This document shows positions 34,384 through 43,483 of a stretch of 64,000 nt of DNA, piece by piece. The notes below the pieces were generated by a model. That model was given only the letters and a program-made list of their open reading frames with translations. It was not told the DNA's origin and did no database searches. Each line of letters opens with the position of its first letter. Within the stretch, counting starts at the first letter, position 1. This DNA comes from Firmicutes bacterium FC7 (GTDB taxonomy: Bacteria; Bacillota; Clostridia; Tissierellales; Tissierellaceae), in NCBI GenBank assembly GCA_022760735.1, contig JAKELU010000011.1, positions 1-64,000 on the forward strand, read 5' to 3'. A program made the translations under genes and the position numbers.

Positions 34384-35802
34384 TTATCTTTCAAATACTA
34401 AATTTCCTGTATAAGCATTAAAGGCATATGTCTTTTCATTTATAGATATTACCCATACAGCAATAAGTCTTTCATTCTTGTCCTTAAGATTAGGATCATA
34501 ATATGCTAAAGATATATCATCAATTGCACTAAGATGTGCTAAATTATCTTCTAAAGATTCTGGTCTGATATTATTATACATTAAGTACTCATTTAATAGA
34601 TACTCATAATTCTTATCCAAAATATCATATGAAGACATAATGTTTTTATTGTTTATAATTGTACTTAAGTCTAAATTAATTTCCCTTCTAGCTAATAGCT
34701 TATAGCTTCTTATATGAGTATTGAATACATCAATTTGAATATAGTCCCCAACTTCTCTATTTCCAAGAAAAACAGGGAAGCCTCTTACTCTATATTTAAA
34801 AGTAAGCCTATATCCTAGGTCATTGTTTTCCGATTCTATATTCTGAATACTTGAAAGATACATTCCCTCATGTGAAGAAGTCTTTTCCTTTATAAAATTA
34901 GCGGCTGTTGATAAGCTTATATATAAATTCCTTTCAGGAACTTTATCCTCTAATGGATGGAAATATTCTAAGGTACCATTTATATTAAGTTTTAATGATC
35001 TTCTTCCATGCATATATATTGTAGAACCATTATTTTCTACAATCTCTCTAATGTAATTAATATCTTCATTGAAAAATCTCTCTGCTAACTCGTCCTTCTG
35101 TTTATCATCAAGGGTTGCAATTTCATTACTTACGTAAACAATTGGTACTTTGTTTTCTACTTGATATGGAATGTAGATATCATTCTCTATCCTATAAATT
35201 TCTCTCATTGAATAATAACGATCATAGTTATAGCTTTGCTCTATCTTTAAAAGTTCTTCCTTTAAAGAATTTGTGTCTATTTTTATATCATAAGCCATAA
35301 TATACTGATTATTGTTACTAAAAACAAAAAAAGGTTCACTAGTCCCTAAATATACATAGATTTCATCGATATTAGGTATAGTAACCGCAATTATATTAGG
35401 GTCTTTTACACCCCATGTTGTTGCTAATAAGTGTGTATTTATTTCTTCAGGAAAATAAAAGACCAAAGATCTTTCTTCTTTAAAGTTTAAGTATTGTTCC
35501 TTCGTTATGGTATCAGTCTTAATAGATTCATTACCCAATACTTGAGTTAATACAATCTTTGAATCATCCCAAATATGATATCTAGAATCTCCATAAAACA
35601 ATGTATGGTTCTTGTTCCCAAAATTTAGAATATATTTATTAGGTGCTATCATATCTGATAAATCGTATGACACTGAATAAGCTTCAGTTGTATCTAAAAA
35701 TTTTACAAACCTTCCGGGTAACTGAATCCATAATTTTTGTGTCAGAAACAAACTCATACCTAATAGAGAAAATAGGAGAAGTGTTTTTATTCTTTCTTTC
35801 AT
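34384..35802 (-). CDS. yycH: YycH, accessory regulator of WalK
   Basis: The protein has an N-terminal membrane segment and a 470-residue extracytoplasmic domain with TWGVKDPN and a C-terminal YAFNAYTGNLVFER that recalls YycH/YycI. The ATG at 35802 is 8 bases after GGAG, preferred over the ATG at 35811 that lies next to it. With yycI it forms the accessory pair of the WalRK locus. Confidence 0.85.
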   Translation of the reverse strand: MKERIKTLLLFSLLGMSLFLTQKLWIQLPGRFVKFLDTTEAYSVSYDLSDMIAPNKYILNFGNKNHTLFYGDSRYHIWDDSKIVLTQVLGNESIKTDTITKEQYLNFKEERSLVFYFPEEINTHLLATTWGVKDPNIIAVTIPNIDEIYVYLGTSEPFFVFSNNNQYIMAYDIKIDTNSLKEELLKIEQSYNYDRYYSMREIYRIENDIYIPYQVENKVPIVYVSNEIATLDDKQKDELAERFFNEDINYIREIVENNGSTIYMHGRRSLKLNINGTLEYFHPLEDKVPERNLYISLSTAANFIKEKTSSHEGMYLSSIQNIESENNDLGYRLTFKYRVRGFPVFLGNREVGDYIQIDVFNTHIRSYKLLARREINLDLSTIINNKNIMSSYDILDKNYEYLLNEYLMYNNIRPESLEDNLAHLSAIDDISLAYYDPNLKDKNERLIAVWVISINEKTYAFNAYTGNLVFER

Positions 35803-35825
35803 TAAGTTCATCTCCTATTCTCTTA

Positions 35826-36305
35826 CTACTTTAATAATGGCTTTGGCATATTGCCTACCCTTGGTTCTATTACTCTCAGTCTAACTCTATCTCTATTAAA
35901 AACATATACAATGATTTCAACAGGTTCTACGCCTTCTACTCCAAAATCAATAATAATTTTATTAATACCGTTATTTAAATCTAATTGTTTTGAAAACAAA
36001 CCCATATTACCAGAAGTTACCTTTTCATTGATTTTTAATACATAATCATCTACTGAAGGTAAATTGTCAAGATTAAATGTATCCTTGCTTCTATTAATAT
36101 CTCTTGTACCATAAACATCTAGATTTATTTCTGTTCCAGATGGAGCCTTGCCATTTATTAGTATAACTTTATCCTGTGTAGAATACATCGTCTTCTCTGG
36201 ATTCAAAACGGCGTATTTACTTGTATCAACATTTGCATATGATATTGTGCCAAAACTTATTAAGCTAATAACAACTAAAAAACATGCAATAAATCTTTTA
36301 ATCAT
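35826..36305 (-). CDS. Secreted protein of unknown function within the WalRK locus
   Basis: The protein has a signal peptide (about 1-24, ending SYA), then about 135 residues of predicted beta structure, with INGKAPSGTEINLDVYG and a carboxy end RVIEPRVGNMPKPLLK. It has no lipobox or membrane segment. It is not one of the usual wal-locus genes. The ATG at 36305 has GAAGGTG 5 bases upstream; the GTG at 36323 has none. A WalR box lies about 108 bases upstream. Confidence 0.65.
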   Translation of the reverse strand: MIKRFIACFLVVISLISFGTISYANVDTSKYAVLNPEKTMYSTQDKVILINGKAPSGTEINLDVYGTRDINRSKDTFNLDNLPSVDDYVLKINEKVTSGNMGLFSKQLDLNNGINKIIIDFGVEGVEPVEIIVYVFNRDRVRLRVIEPRVGNMPKPLLK

Positions 36306-36412
36306 ACATTCACCTTCTTTCACACATATAATTTGTGCAATTAAGAGGATAGGTATCTATTTCCTAAAAAAGACATAGATATACCCTCTTTGTTTTATTG
36401 TATAATATCATT

Positions 36413-36429
36413 GTTACAATATTGTTACA
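36413..36429 (-). promoter_or_regulatory. WalR box upstream of the secreted-protein/yycHI genes
   Basis: On the minus strand TGTAAC, five bases (AATAT), then TGTAAC: the two half-sites match TGTWAH-N5-TGTWAH as known for WalR. A TATACA/TACAAT -10 region lies downstream. The location, between walK and the next gene, suggests WalR controls the distal part of its own operon. Confidence 0.7.
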
Positions 36430-36446
36430 GCGTAATTAAGAAATAA

Positions 36447-38237
36447 TTACACTAATGGGAATTTTAAGGTCACTTCTGTTCCTACTCCAGGAGCACTTTC
36501 TAGACTAATACTTCCATCGTGGGCTTCAACTATTTCCTTTGCAATTGAAAGCCCAAGTCCAGTGCCTCCCATCTCTCTACTTCTACCTTTTTCTACTCTG
36601 TAGAACCTTTCAAATATTCTTTCCTGATCGTTTTCTGGTATACCAATACCATTATCTTTAACCTTTAATATCAACTCTTTTTCTGTATTATATGCGCTTA
36701 CTTCTATTATACCCTGATTTTCTGTATATTTTATTGCATTAGAAATAATGTTTAAGATAACTTGCTCTATTCCATCTTTATCAGCAAAAATTGGTGGTAA
36801 ATTTTTCTTAATATTTAATTTTACCTTATGTTCTTTTTCCTTTATAACTAAATCAAGTTTTTGAATGATATCTTCAATCATCTCATTTATTGATATTTCT
36901 GTCTTCTTCCAAGTTGTTTTCTTGTAATCTATATTTGATAGCTGTAATAAATCTCTAACAAGTCTTGCCATTCTGTCGCTTTCACTATTAATGACAGATA
37001 GAAACCTTAAATAAAGCTCCTTATCTACTTCATTTTCCATTAATGTTTCAGTGTAACTCTTAATTGTAGTAATAGGAGTCTTTAATTCATGAGAGACATT
37101 GGCAACAAATTCTTTTCTCATATTATCCAGTTTGTGTTCCTGAGTAATGTCTTGAAATACTACAATTATTCCACCTATTATATTTCTCTCATCCTTGTAA
37201 GGTGCATATTTAACCTTGAAAACTTGGGAGTTAATCACTGAAATCTCAGTACCTTCAAGGGTTGAAATATCATTGTAGTCAATTTTTTTATCATTTAGGA
37301 ACCTTAGATCAATGGATTTATCTTCTTTAAGGTCTTCTTCCTTCAATTCTAGAATCTCCATTGCTATAGGATTGGCATGAATTATACATCCCTTTGTATC
37401 TATGGCTATAACTCCTTCTGCCATGTAATTAAATATAGTATTTAATTTGCTTCTTTCAAGGTCCATGTCCTGAATTGTTTCCTTTAATTTTAGGGTCAAA
37501 TAATTAAACATGCTGGCAAGTTGACCTATTTCATCATCTGACTTAACATCTACATGTTGGTTAAAATCACCCATGGCCATTTTTTCTGCTTTTTTAGTTA
37601 CGTCTCTTATGGGTTCAGTAATACTGCTAGCTATTAGAAATCCTAAGAATATTGTAATAAGCAATGCTAGAGCAGTAGCACTGGTTAATATAGTTTTTGA
37701 ATCATCTACTGTATTATATACATTCTCTAAATTAGATGTCATATATAAAATGCCTTTTATTTTACCTACACTTGAATAAACTGGATAGGCTATATGTTTA
37801 TATCTATTTTCTCCGTTTACTTCTTTTACGATAGATTCAGCCTTTTCACCTGAAAAAGCAGCCAAAACTTGAGTAGGGTCAATATAATTTTGGTTTAGGG
37901 CATTTTTACCTATTATCTCTTCATAGTGTTTTGATGAAGATGCAATTATTGTGGGTACATCCTCATTATTATATATAACATATAGTGTTTCGTTGTATCC
38001 TACGCCCCATTCATCAATTGCATTTTGTATTTCTTCCCTATTTTCAATCCAATCATCAGATGCTAAATCAGTTGAACCCCAAATTATGGTTTCTATACGT
38101 TGCTCCATATTTTCTGTCACAGCTTCAATTTGCTGATCTTCTAAACTACCAATTATAAATATTCCTATTATAACCATAGCTATAAAAACCAGTAAGAAGT
38201 AAACAGTGACAAACTTCCACTTTATACTAGAAAACAT
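36447..38237 (-). CDS. walK: WalK, essential sensor histidine kinase
   Basis: The protein controls cell-wall hydrolase genes. The order is membrane segment (9-31), extracellular domain, membrane segment (about 182-205), HAMP, PAS (about 260-370), HisKA with His383 (VANVSHELKTPI), and HATPase with the N-box NIISNAIKYTEN and G-boxes DNGIGIPE and GTGLGLS. Length is 596 residues. It starts 2 bases after the walR stop. The extracellular domain of about 150 residues fits the sCache/PAS type of WalK. Confidence 0.95.
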   Translation of the reverse strand: MFSSIKWKFVTVYFLLVFIAMVIIGIFIIGSLEDQQIEAVTENMEQRIETIIWGSTDLASDDWIENREEIQNAIDEWGVGYNETLYVIYNNEDVPTIIASSSKHYEEIIGKNALNQNYIDPTQVLAAFSGEKAESIVKEVNGENRYKHIAYPVYSSVGKIKGILYMTSNLENVYNTVDDSKTILTSATALALLITIFLGFLIASSITEPIRDVTKKAEKMAMGDFNQHVDVKSDDEIGQLASMFNYLTLKLKETIQDMDLERSKLNTIFNYMAEGVIAIDTKGCIIHANPIAMEILELKEEDLKEDKSIDLRFLNDKKIDYNDISTLEGTEISVINSQVFKVKYAPYKDERNIIGGIIVVFQDITQEHKLDNMRKEFVANVSHELKTPITTIKSYTETLMENEVDKELYLRFLSVINSESDRMARLVRDLLQLSNIDYKKTTWKKTEISINEMIEDIIQKLDLVIKEKEHKVKLNIKKNLPPIFADKDGIEQVILNIISNAIKYTENQGIIEVSAYNTEKELILKVKDNGIGIPENDQERIFERFYRVEKGRSREMGGTGLGLSIAKEIVEAHDGSISLESAPGVGTEVTLKFPLV

Positions 38238-38239
38238 AA

Positions 38240-38935
38240 TTACCTCCCAAAGTAATAGCCTACCCCTCTTTTAGTTAGGATATATTTAAATTCTCCATTA
38301 TCATCCTCTATTTTCTCTCTTAATCTTCTTACGGTAACATCTACAGTTCTAATGTCCCCATAATATTCATATCCCCAAACCTCTTCTAGCAACTGCTCCC
38401 TTGAAAATACTTGACCAGCTTTAGAAGCAAGAAACTTAAGCAGTTCAAACTCCCTTAAGGTAAGGTCAACTATCTCTCCATTTTTTCTTACTTCATATTT
38501 ATTTAAGTCTATTGATAAACCGTTTAAATCAATTATTTCACTATTTGAATTAGTAGTAGTTATATTTGAAAAATCTACTCTTCTTAAGTTTGCCTTAACC
38601 CTAGCCATTAATTCTCTCATGCTAAATGGCTTAACTACATAATCATCAGCACCTAGTTCTAAGCCCAAAACCTTGTCAACTTCCTCCTCTTTTGCAGTCA
38701 ACATTATGACAGGTACTTGACTCTTAGCTCTAACTTCTTTTAATACTTGAAAACCATCTTTTTTAGGCATCATAATATCAAGTAGTATAAGGTCGGGATT
38801 TATGCTGAATGCTTTTTTAACTCCATCTTCCCCATCGTATGCTGTCTCAACTGTATGTCCTTCTTTCTCAAGGTTAAATTTAATTATATCCGCAATAGCC
38901 TTTTCGTCTTCGATAACTAATATTTTATTGCTCAT
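38240..38935 (-). CDS. walR: WalR, OmpR-family response regulator
   Basis: The receiver domain has Asp53 (LLDIMMPKKDG) as phosphoacceptor and Lys near 102. The winged helix (about 130-231) has EQLLEEVWGYEYYGDIRTVDVTVRRLREKIED, given here by its ends (EQLLEEVWG, VRRLREKIED). It is the first gene of the wal operon. The promoter at 38979-39007 is on the same strand. The close overlap with walK confirms the identity. Confidence 0.97.
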   Translation of the reverse strand: MSNKILVIEDEKAIADIIKFNLEKEGHTVETAYDGEDGVKKAFSINPDLILLDIMMPKKDGFQVLKEVRAKSQVPVIMLTAKEEEVDKVLGLELGADDYVVKPFSMRELMARVKANLRRVDFSNITTTNSNSEIIDLNGLSIDLNKYEVRKNGEIVDLTLREFELLKFLASKAGQVFSREQLLEEVWGYEYYGDIRTVDVTVRRLREKIEDDNGEFKYILTKRGVGYYFGR

Positions 38936-38978
38936 ATTTTATCTCTCCATTTTAAAACATACTTTTATTCTATATTAA

Positions 38979-39007
38979 ATTATCTAATACTAATTTCATA
39001 AAGTCAA
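38979..39007 (-). promoter_or_regulatory. Vegetative promoter of walR
   Basis: On the minus strand TTGACT (39002-39007), a 17-base spacer and GATAAT (38979-38984) match the sigma-A consensus at five of six positions each. Confidence 0.7.
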
Positions 39008-39009
39008 AT

Positions 39010-39041
39010 AATTATAAATTTAAATTGTTAAATTTATAATT
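39010..39041. repeat. Perfect 14-bp inverted repeat between walR and the ATPase promoter
   Basis: AATTATAAATTTAA and its exact complement (39010-39023 and 39028-39041) flank a 4-base loop. It lies directly upstream of the walR -35 and 10 bases upstream of the ATPase -35. It is AT-only and may be an operator or chance AT symmetry. Confidence 0.6.
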
Positions 39042-39050
39042 AGGAAATTA

Positions 39051-39079
39051 TTGCATTTTCTATTCATTCTCGATATAAT
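39051..39079 (+). promoter_or_regulatory. Promoter of the Mn-riboswitch/ATPase transcript
   Basis: TTGCAT (39051-39056), a 17-base spacer and TATAAT (39074-39079) form a good sigma-A promoter. The 16-base piece GATATAATATACTTAA is repeated at 39072-39087 and 39091-39106, so a second TATAAT exists 19 bases further on. Confidence 0.75.
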
Positions 39080-39108
39080 ATACTTAACTTGATATAATAT
39101 ACTTAATC

Positions 39109-39180
39109 AAAAGGGAGTAGCTAAAATAAGTTAGTCGTCAATACGGACGTTTCCCGGCTAACTTACCTATTTTGGGTAGC
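39109..39180 (+). ncRNA. yybP-ykoY manganese riboswitch
   Basis: The signatures are AAAGGGAGTAGC at the start, GTCAATACGGACG in the middle and CCCGGCTAACTTACC followed by GGGTAGCAAGAC. The loops and pairing pattern match the Mn2+-sensing yybP-ykoY element. It leads the P-type ATPase gene by about 120 bases, and a terminator with long stem (39181-39222) follows directly. Confidence 0.9.
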
Positions 39181-39222
39181 AAGACTTTTGTTTATGCTTT
39201 TGCATGAACGAAAGTCTTTTTT
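39181..39222 (+). terminator. Riboswitch-controlled intrinsic terminator
   Basis: A 17-bp stem with two G-T wobbles (arms 39181-39197, 39202-39218) and a T-run. It directly abuts the manganese aptamer, so Mn2+ binding would prevent it from forming (ON switch, as known for this class). Confidence 0.85.
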
Positions 39223-39299
39223 ATTAACGGTTAACTTCCTTTGATTTAGTTATACTAAATTTGTAATTATATTTTTCATTTTCGAAAGGAAGGGATTTT

Positions 39300-41996
39300 A
39301 TGGAGTGGTATAAAAAAAGCCACGAAGAATTGTTTAAAGAGTTAAATACTGACATTGACAAGGGTATTTCTCAAGATGAAGCAAAAGAACGATTAGAAAA
39401 ATATGGCCCAAATGAACTAAAAGAAGAAGCAAAGAAGAGCTTTTTATCTAAGTTATTAGATCAGTTTAAAGATGTGCTAGTTCTTATACTAATTGGAGCG
39501 GCTATTGTATCTGCTTTTGTAGGTGAAACAGTCGATGCAATTGTTATTATTGCAATAGTAATAGTTAATGCTTTATTAGGTCTTTATCAAGAAGGTAAGG
39601 CAGAAAAGTCATTAGAGGCATTAAAGAAAATGTCTGCTCCTAATGCAAAGGTAATAAGAAATGGTTTAGAAACAGTTGTACCTTCAAATACAGTGGTTCC
39701 TGGAGACATTGTAATTTTAGAAACTGGGGATATTATTCCTGCTGATTTAAGATTAGTAGAAAGCTCTAATTTGAAGATTGAAGAAGCTTCTCTAACTGGT
39801 GAATCCGTTCCTGTTGAGAAGGATGCAAGCATAACTTTTGATGAAGAAGTAGCCTTAGGCGATAGAATAAATATGGCCTTTTCTAGTACTATTGTTTCCT
39901 ATGGTAGAGGAAAAGGAATTGTTACTGGAACAGGACATGATACTGAAATAGGTAAAATAGCTACTATGATTCAAACATATGAGAATGAAGCAACTCCTCT
40001 ACAAAGAAAATTGAATCAACTAGGTAAAGTATTAGGTATTGTTGTATTAGTAGTGTGTGGATTGGTATTTGCCCTTGGTGCATTCCAAGGTAGAGATATG
40101 TTAGAAATGTTTATGACTGCTATAAGTCTAGCAGTAGCTGCAATACCTGAAGGTTTGACAGCAATAGTTACAATAGTATTAGCTTTAGGTATGAATAGAA
40201 TGGTTGAGCGAAATGCTATTGTAAAGAAATTATTATCTGTTGAAACTTTAGGAACAACTACTTATATATGTTCAGATAAAACTGGAACTTTAACTCAAAA
40301 TGAAATGACAGTAGTTAAAGCTTATACTGATAATAAGATTATTGAAGTATCTGGAATAGGATATGAACCAGCAGGTGCATTTACCCAAGATGGAAATCAA
40401 CTAAGCAATCCAACTGAATCTAATAACATAAATACACTATTATCTATAGGTATATTATGTAGTGATGCTAAATTAATTAAAGAAGAAAATCAATATAAGA
40501 TCTTAGGAGACCCAACAGAGGGTGCCTTAGTAACGTTAGCAGGTAAGGCTGGTATTACTAAAGAGGATATTAATAATAAGTATCCAAGAATTGAAGAAAT
40601 ACCTTTCGATTCTGATAGAAAGTTGATGACAACTTTCCATGAAAACTTTATTTCTGGTAAAATAGTATCTTTTACAAAAGGTGCTCCAGATATATTAATT
40701 AGTAGAAGTACTAGTATTTTAATAGATGGAAAGATTGTTCCATTTACTGAGGATTTGAAAAAGAAAGTATTAGATGTTAATAGTCAATTTGCAAAAGAAG
40801 CATTAAGAGTATTATCTATGGCCTTTAGACAATATGACAGCCTTCCTACTGAAATAACCTCCGAATCAATTGAAAACGACATGGTATTCGTAGGTTTAGT
40901 AGGAATGATTGACCCTCCTAGAGAAGAAGCAAAAGAGGCTATCAGCAAATGTAAACATGCTGGAATACACACAGTAATGATTACTGGAGACTACAAGGAT
41001 ACTGCTTTTGCTATAGCTAAACAATTAGGCATGGCTGAACATGAAGATCAAGCTATGATGGGTCAAGAATTAGATAGCCTATCTAATGAAGAGTTGAAAG
41101 AAGTTGTTAAATATAAGAGAGTATATGCTAGGGTTTCTCCAGAACATAAGGTTAGAATTGTAGAAGCATTAAAAGCCAATGGTGAAATCGCAGCCATGAC
41201 TGGTGACGGTGTAAATGATGCATTGGCTCTTAAAAAGGCTGATATAGGTATTTCAATGGGTATTACAGGTACAGATGTAGCTAAGAACACTGCAGAAGTT
41301 ATTTTAACAGATGATAACTTTGCAAGTATAGTTGCAGCTGTTGAAGAAGGTAGAATAATTTATTCTAATATAAAGAAATTCGTTTACTTCCTATTATCAT
41401 GTAATATTGGAGAAGTGTTAATTGTATTCTTAAGTATTTTGCTTAATTATGATGTTCCTTTACTTCCGATTCAATTATTGTGGTTAAACTTGGTAACTGA
41501 TAGTTTCCCTGCTTTAGCTTTAGGTATGGAAAAAGGTGATGCAGAGATAATGAATATACCTCCGAGAGCACCTAATGAACCTATACTTGATAAAGTAACA
41601 GTTAAATCATTAATCGTACAAAGTATAGCTATATCTGTTGCTGTACTTGGTTCATATATTTGGGGTATGAACACCTATGGAACCGTGGATTTAACTTACG
41701 CGAGAACAATAACCTTTGCTACATTAATTACAGCTGAATTATTGAGAGCTTATTCTAGTAGATCTTTAACACATAGTGTATTTAGAATAGGGTTCTTTTC
41801 CAATTCGACTATGACAAAGGCTACAGTTTTAGCATTCGGTTTATTATTAATAGTTCTATATGTTCCATTCTTACAACCAATATTCAATACATTTGCATTA
41901 GGTATATCTGACTGGGGAATGGTTGCACTGTTTGCCATTATTCCATTTATCGCAGCAGAACTATATAAAGTTTTAACTTATAGAAATAAATATTAG
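39300..41996 (+). CDS. Cation-transporting P-type ATPase (Ca2+/Mn2+ type)
   Basis: This P2-type pump has a cytoplasmic N-terminal domain, TGES (167-170), PEGL (283-286, the glutamate used for Ca2+/Mn2+ coordination in SERCA/PMR1 types), phosphorylation site Asp326 (SDKTGTLT), TGDGVNDALALKKAD in the hinge and ten membrane segments. Length is 898 residues. The manganese riboswitch implies export of Mn2+ at high internal levels, possibly with Ca2+. AAAGGAAGGG before the ATG. No other transporter gene is adjacent. Confidence 0.93.
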   Translation: MEWYKKSHEELFKELNTDIDKGISQDEAKERLEKYGPNELKEEAKKSFLSKLLDQFKDVLVLILIGAAIVSAFVGETVDAIVIIAIVIVNALLGLYQEGKAEKSLEALKKMSAPNAKVIRNGLETVVPSNTVVPGDIVILETGDIIPADLRLVESSNLKIEEASLTGESVPVEKDASITFDEEVALGDRINMAFSSTIVSYGRGKGIVTGTGHDTEIGKIATMIQTYENEATPLQRKLNQLGKVLGIVVLVVCGLVFALGAFQGRDMLEMFMTAISLAVAAIPEGLTAIVTIVLALGMNRMVERNAIVKKLLSVETLGTTTYICSDKTGTLTQNEMTVVKAYTDNKIIEVSGIGYEPAGAFTQDGNQLSNPTESNNINTLLSIGILCSDAKLIKEENQYKILGDPTEGALVTLAGKAGITKEDINNKYPRIEEIPFDSDRKLMTTFHENFISGKIVSFTKGAPDILISRSTSILIDGKIVPFTEDLKKKVLDVNSQFAKEALRVLSMAFRQYDSLPTEITSESIENDMVFVGLVGMIDPPREEAKEAISKCKHAGIHTVMITGDYKDTAFAIAKQLGMAEHEDQAMMGQELDSLSNEELKEVVKYKRVYARVSPEHKVRIVEALKANGEIAAMTGDGVNDALALKKADIGISMGITGTDVAKNTAEVILTDDNFASIVAAVEEGRIIYSNIKKFVYFLLSCNIGEVLIVFLSILLNYDVPLLPIQLLWLNLVTDSFPALALGMEKGDAEIMNIPPRAPNEPILDKVTVKSLIVQSIAISVAVLGSYIWGMNTYGTVDLTYARTITFATLITAELLRAYSSRSLTHSVFRIGFFSNSTMTKATVLAFGLLLIVLYVPFLQPIFNTFALGISDWGMVALFAIIPFIAAELYKVLTYRNKY

Positions 41997-42003
41997 TACT
42001 ACT

Positions 42004-42037
42004 AAAGACTCGATAATTATTTATCGGGTCTTTTTTT
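42004..42037 (+). terminator. Terminator of the P-type ATPase gene
   Basis: A stem of AAAGACTCGATAA with TTATCGGGTCTTT (one wobble) is followed by more than six T. Confidence 0.85.
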
Positions 42038-42104
42038 GTGAACTTTTTTATTTGGCACATTTCGAAATTTACAAGCATAGAATAGAACAAGGAAGGTGGT
42101 AATA

Positions 42105-43388
42105 GTGAGAAGATTAAATAATGATAAACTCTGCCCTGTTCTAAATGCTAAAATTATGGCGCAATCCATAGAAGAGGTTCCAGTAATTATACAGTTAAAA
42201 GAAATAAATAAAAATTTAATAAGAAATGTAACAAATTTATCTTCAAAGGTTAAAGCTGATTTGCCTCTTATAGGTGGTATTGCTGGAGACATGTCTACAG
42301 ATATTATTTACAGACTTTCCACCAATCCGGAAGTAGAGTATATAAGCTTCGACTCAAATGTATATGCTTTGTTAGACGTTGCTAGCCCTACTATGGAAGC
42401 ATATTTTCCTCATGAGCAAGGATATGATGGTGAAGGTATTACCGTAGCAGTAATTGATACAGGTGTGGCACCACATGATGATTTAATAAAGCCTAGTAAC
42501 AGAATTATTGACTTTATGGACTTTGTCAATAATAAGGAAAAGCCATATGATGATAATGGCCATGGTACTCATGTAGCAGGTATCATAGCTGGCAATGGTT
42601 ATTCATCAAGAGGTAAATACGTAGGTATTGCACCTAAATCCAATATTTTAGCTATAAAAGCATTAGATGAAAATGGTGGTGGTTCTACATCAGATATTAT
42701 TGCTGCGTTATCATATTGTATAGAAATGAAAGACAAATATAATATTAAAATAATTAATTTATCATTAGGAACCCCGGCTAATCATAGCCCTGATAAGGAC
42801 CCATTGGTTAAGGCAGTTGAAAAGTGTGTTGAAGCAGGAATTATAGTTGTAACTGCAGCAGGAAACAGTGGCCCAAGTGCTAAAACCATTTTATCTCCAG
42901 GTATAAGCAAGGAAGTTATAACTGTAGGTGCTGTTGACGATAAAAGAACTATAGATCCTAGTGATGACACCATAGCACCTTTCTCTAGTAGAGGTCCAAC
43001 ACCAGATGGTACTCAAAAGCCAGACCTAGTAGCACCTGGTGTAAATATAAATTCCATATCCCATTCAAAACTAGATAGCTATACTTCCCTTAGTGGTACC
43101 TCTATGGCCACCCCTCTTGTAAGTGGAAGCCTAGCATTGCTTTTAAATAAACATGGTAACCTATCTCCTAAAGAATTTAAAAACATGCTTATAAAGGCCT
43201 GTGTACCTTTAAAGGAAGATAAATATAGTCAAGGACATGGAATGTTAAATTTAAGGCTTTTATTTAATGATTCAAATACAGATAAAAATTTACCAGTAAA
43301 AAATAATTTACTAGGTTTAAGTGACGATTCTTTTGAAACTATAATTATGTTATTAGTGGTATTATTTTTATTGGATTCTAGAATATAA
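42105..43388 (+). CDS. Subtilisin-like serine protease (S8), non-secreted, with a hydrophobic C-terminal tail
   Basis: The triad Asp118 (VAVIDTGVAP), His153 (NGHGTHVAGI) and Ser333 (SGTSMATP) is complete. There is no signal peptide; an N-terminal region of about 100 residues precedes the catalytic domain and resembles an I9-like propeptide. The protein ends in DDSFETIIMLLVVLFLLDSRI (ends DDSF..., ...LLDSRI), a hydrophobic tail of about 14 residues. The GTG start at 42105 is 5 bases after AAGGTGG; a GTG at 42096 lies in this site. Confidence 0.87.
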   Translation: MRRLNNDKLCPVLNAKIMAQSIEEVPVIIQLKEINKNLIRNVTNLSSKVKADLPLIGGIAGDMSTDIIYRLSTNPEVEYISFDSNVYALLDVASPTMEAYFPHEQGYDGEGITVAVIDTGVAPHDDLIKPSNRIIDFMDFVNNKEKPYDDNGHGTHVAGIIAGNGYSSRGKYVGIAPKSNILAIKALDENGGGSTSDIIAALSYCIEMKDKYNIKIINLSLGTPANHSPDKDPLVKAVEKCVEAGIIVVTAAGNSGPSAKTILSPGISKEVITVGAVDDKRTIDPSDDTIAPFSSRGPTPDGTQKPDLVAPGVNINSISHSKLDSYTSLSGTSMATPLVSGSLALLLNKHGNLSPKEFKNMLIKACVPLKEDKYSQGHGMLNLRLLFNDSNTDKNLPVKNNLLGLSDDSFETIIMLLVVLFLLDSRI

Positions 43389-43449
43389 ATGTATATGAAT
43401 TATTGCGTTTGACCCACATCAATTCACTATCTTTCATTGTGTTAGGTCA

Positions 43450-43480
43450 TAAAAAGGACGGAAAATATAATTCCGTCCTT
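43450..43480 (-). terminator. Terminator of the M23 peptidase gene
   Basis: AAGGACGGAA with TTCCGTCCTT forms a 10-bp stem, with TTTTT on the minus-strand side, just beyond the stop codon. Confidence 0.85.
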
Positions 43481-43483
43481 AAT

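Noticed and set aside
42070-42104. Upstream GTG start at 42096 for the subtilisin
   Set aside because: The codon lies inside the AAGGTGG ribosome site; GTG at 42105 is better placed.
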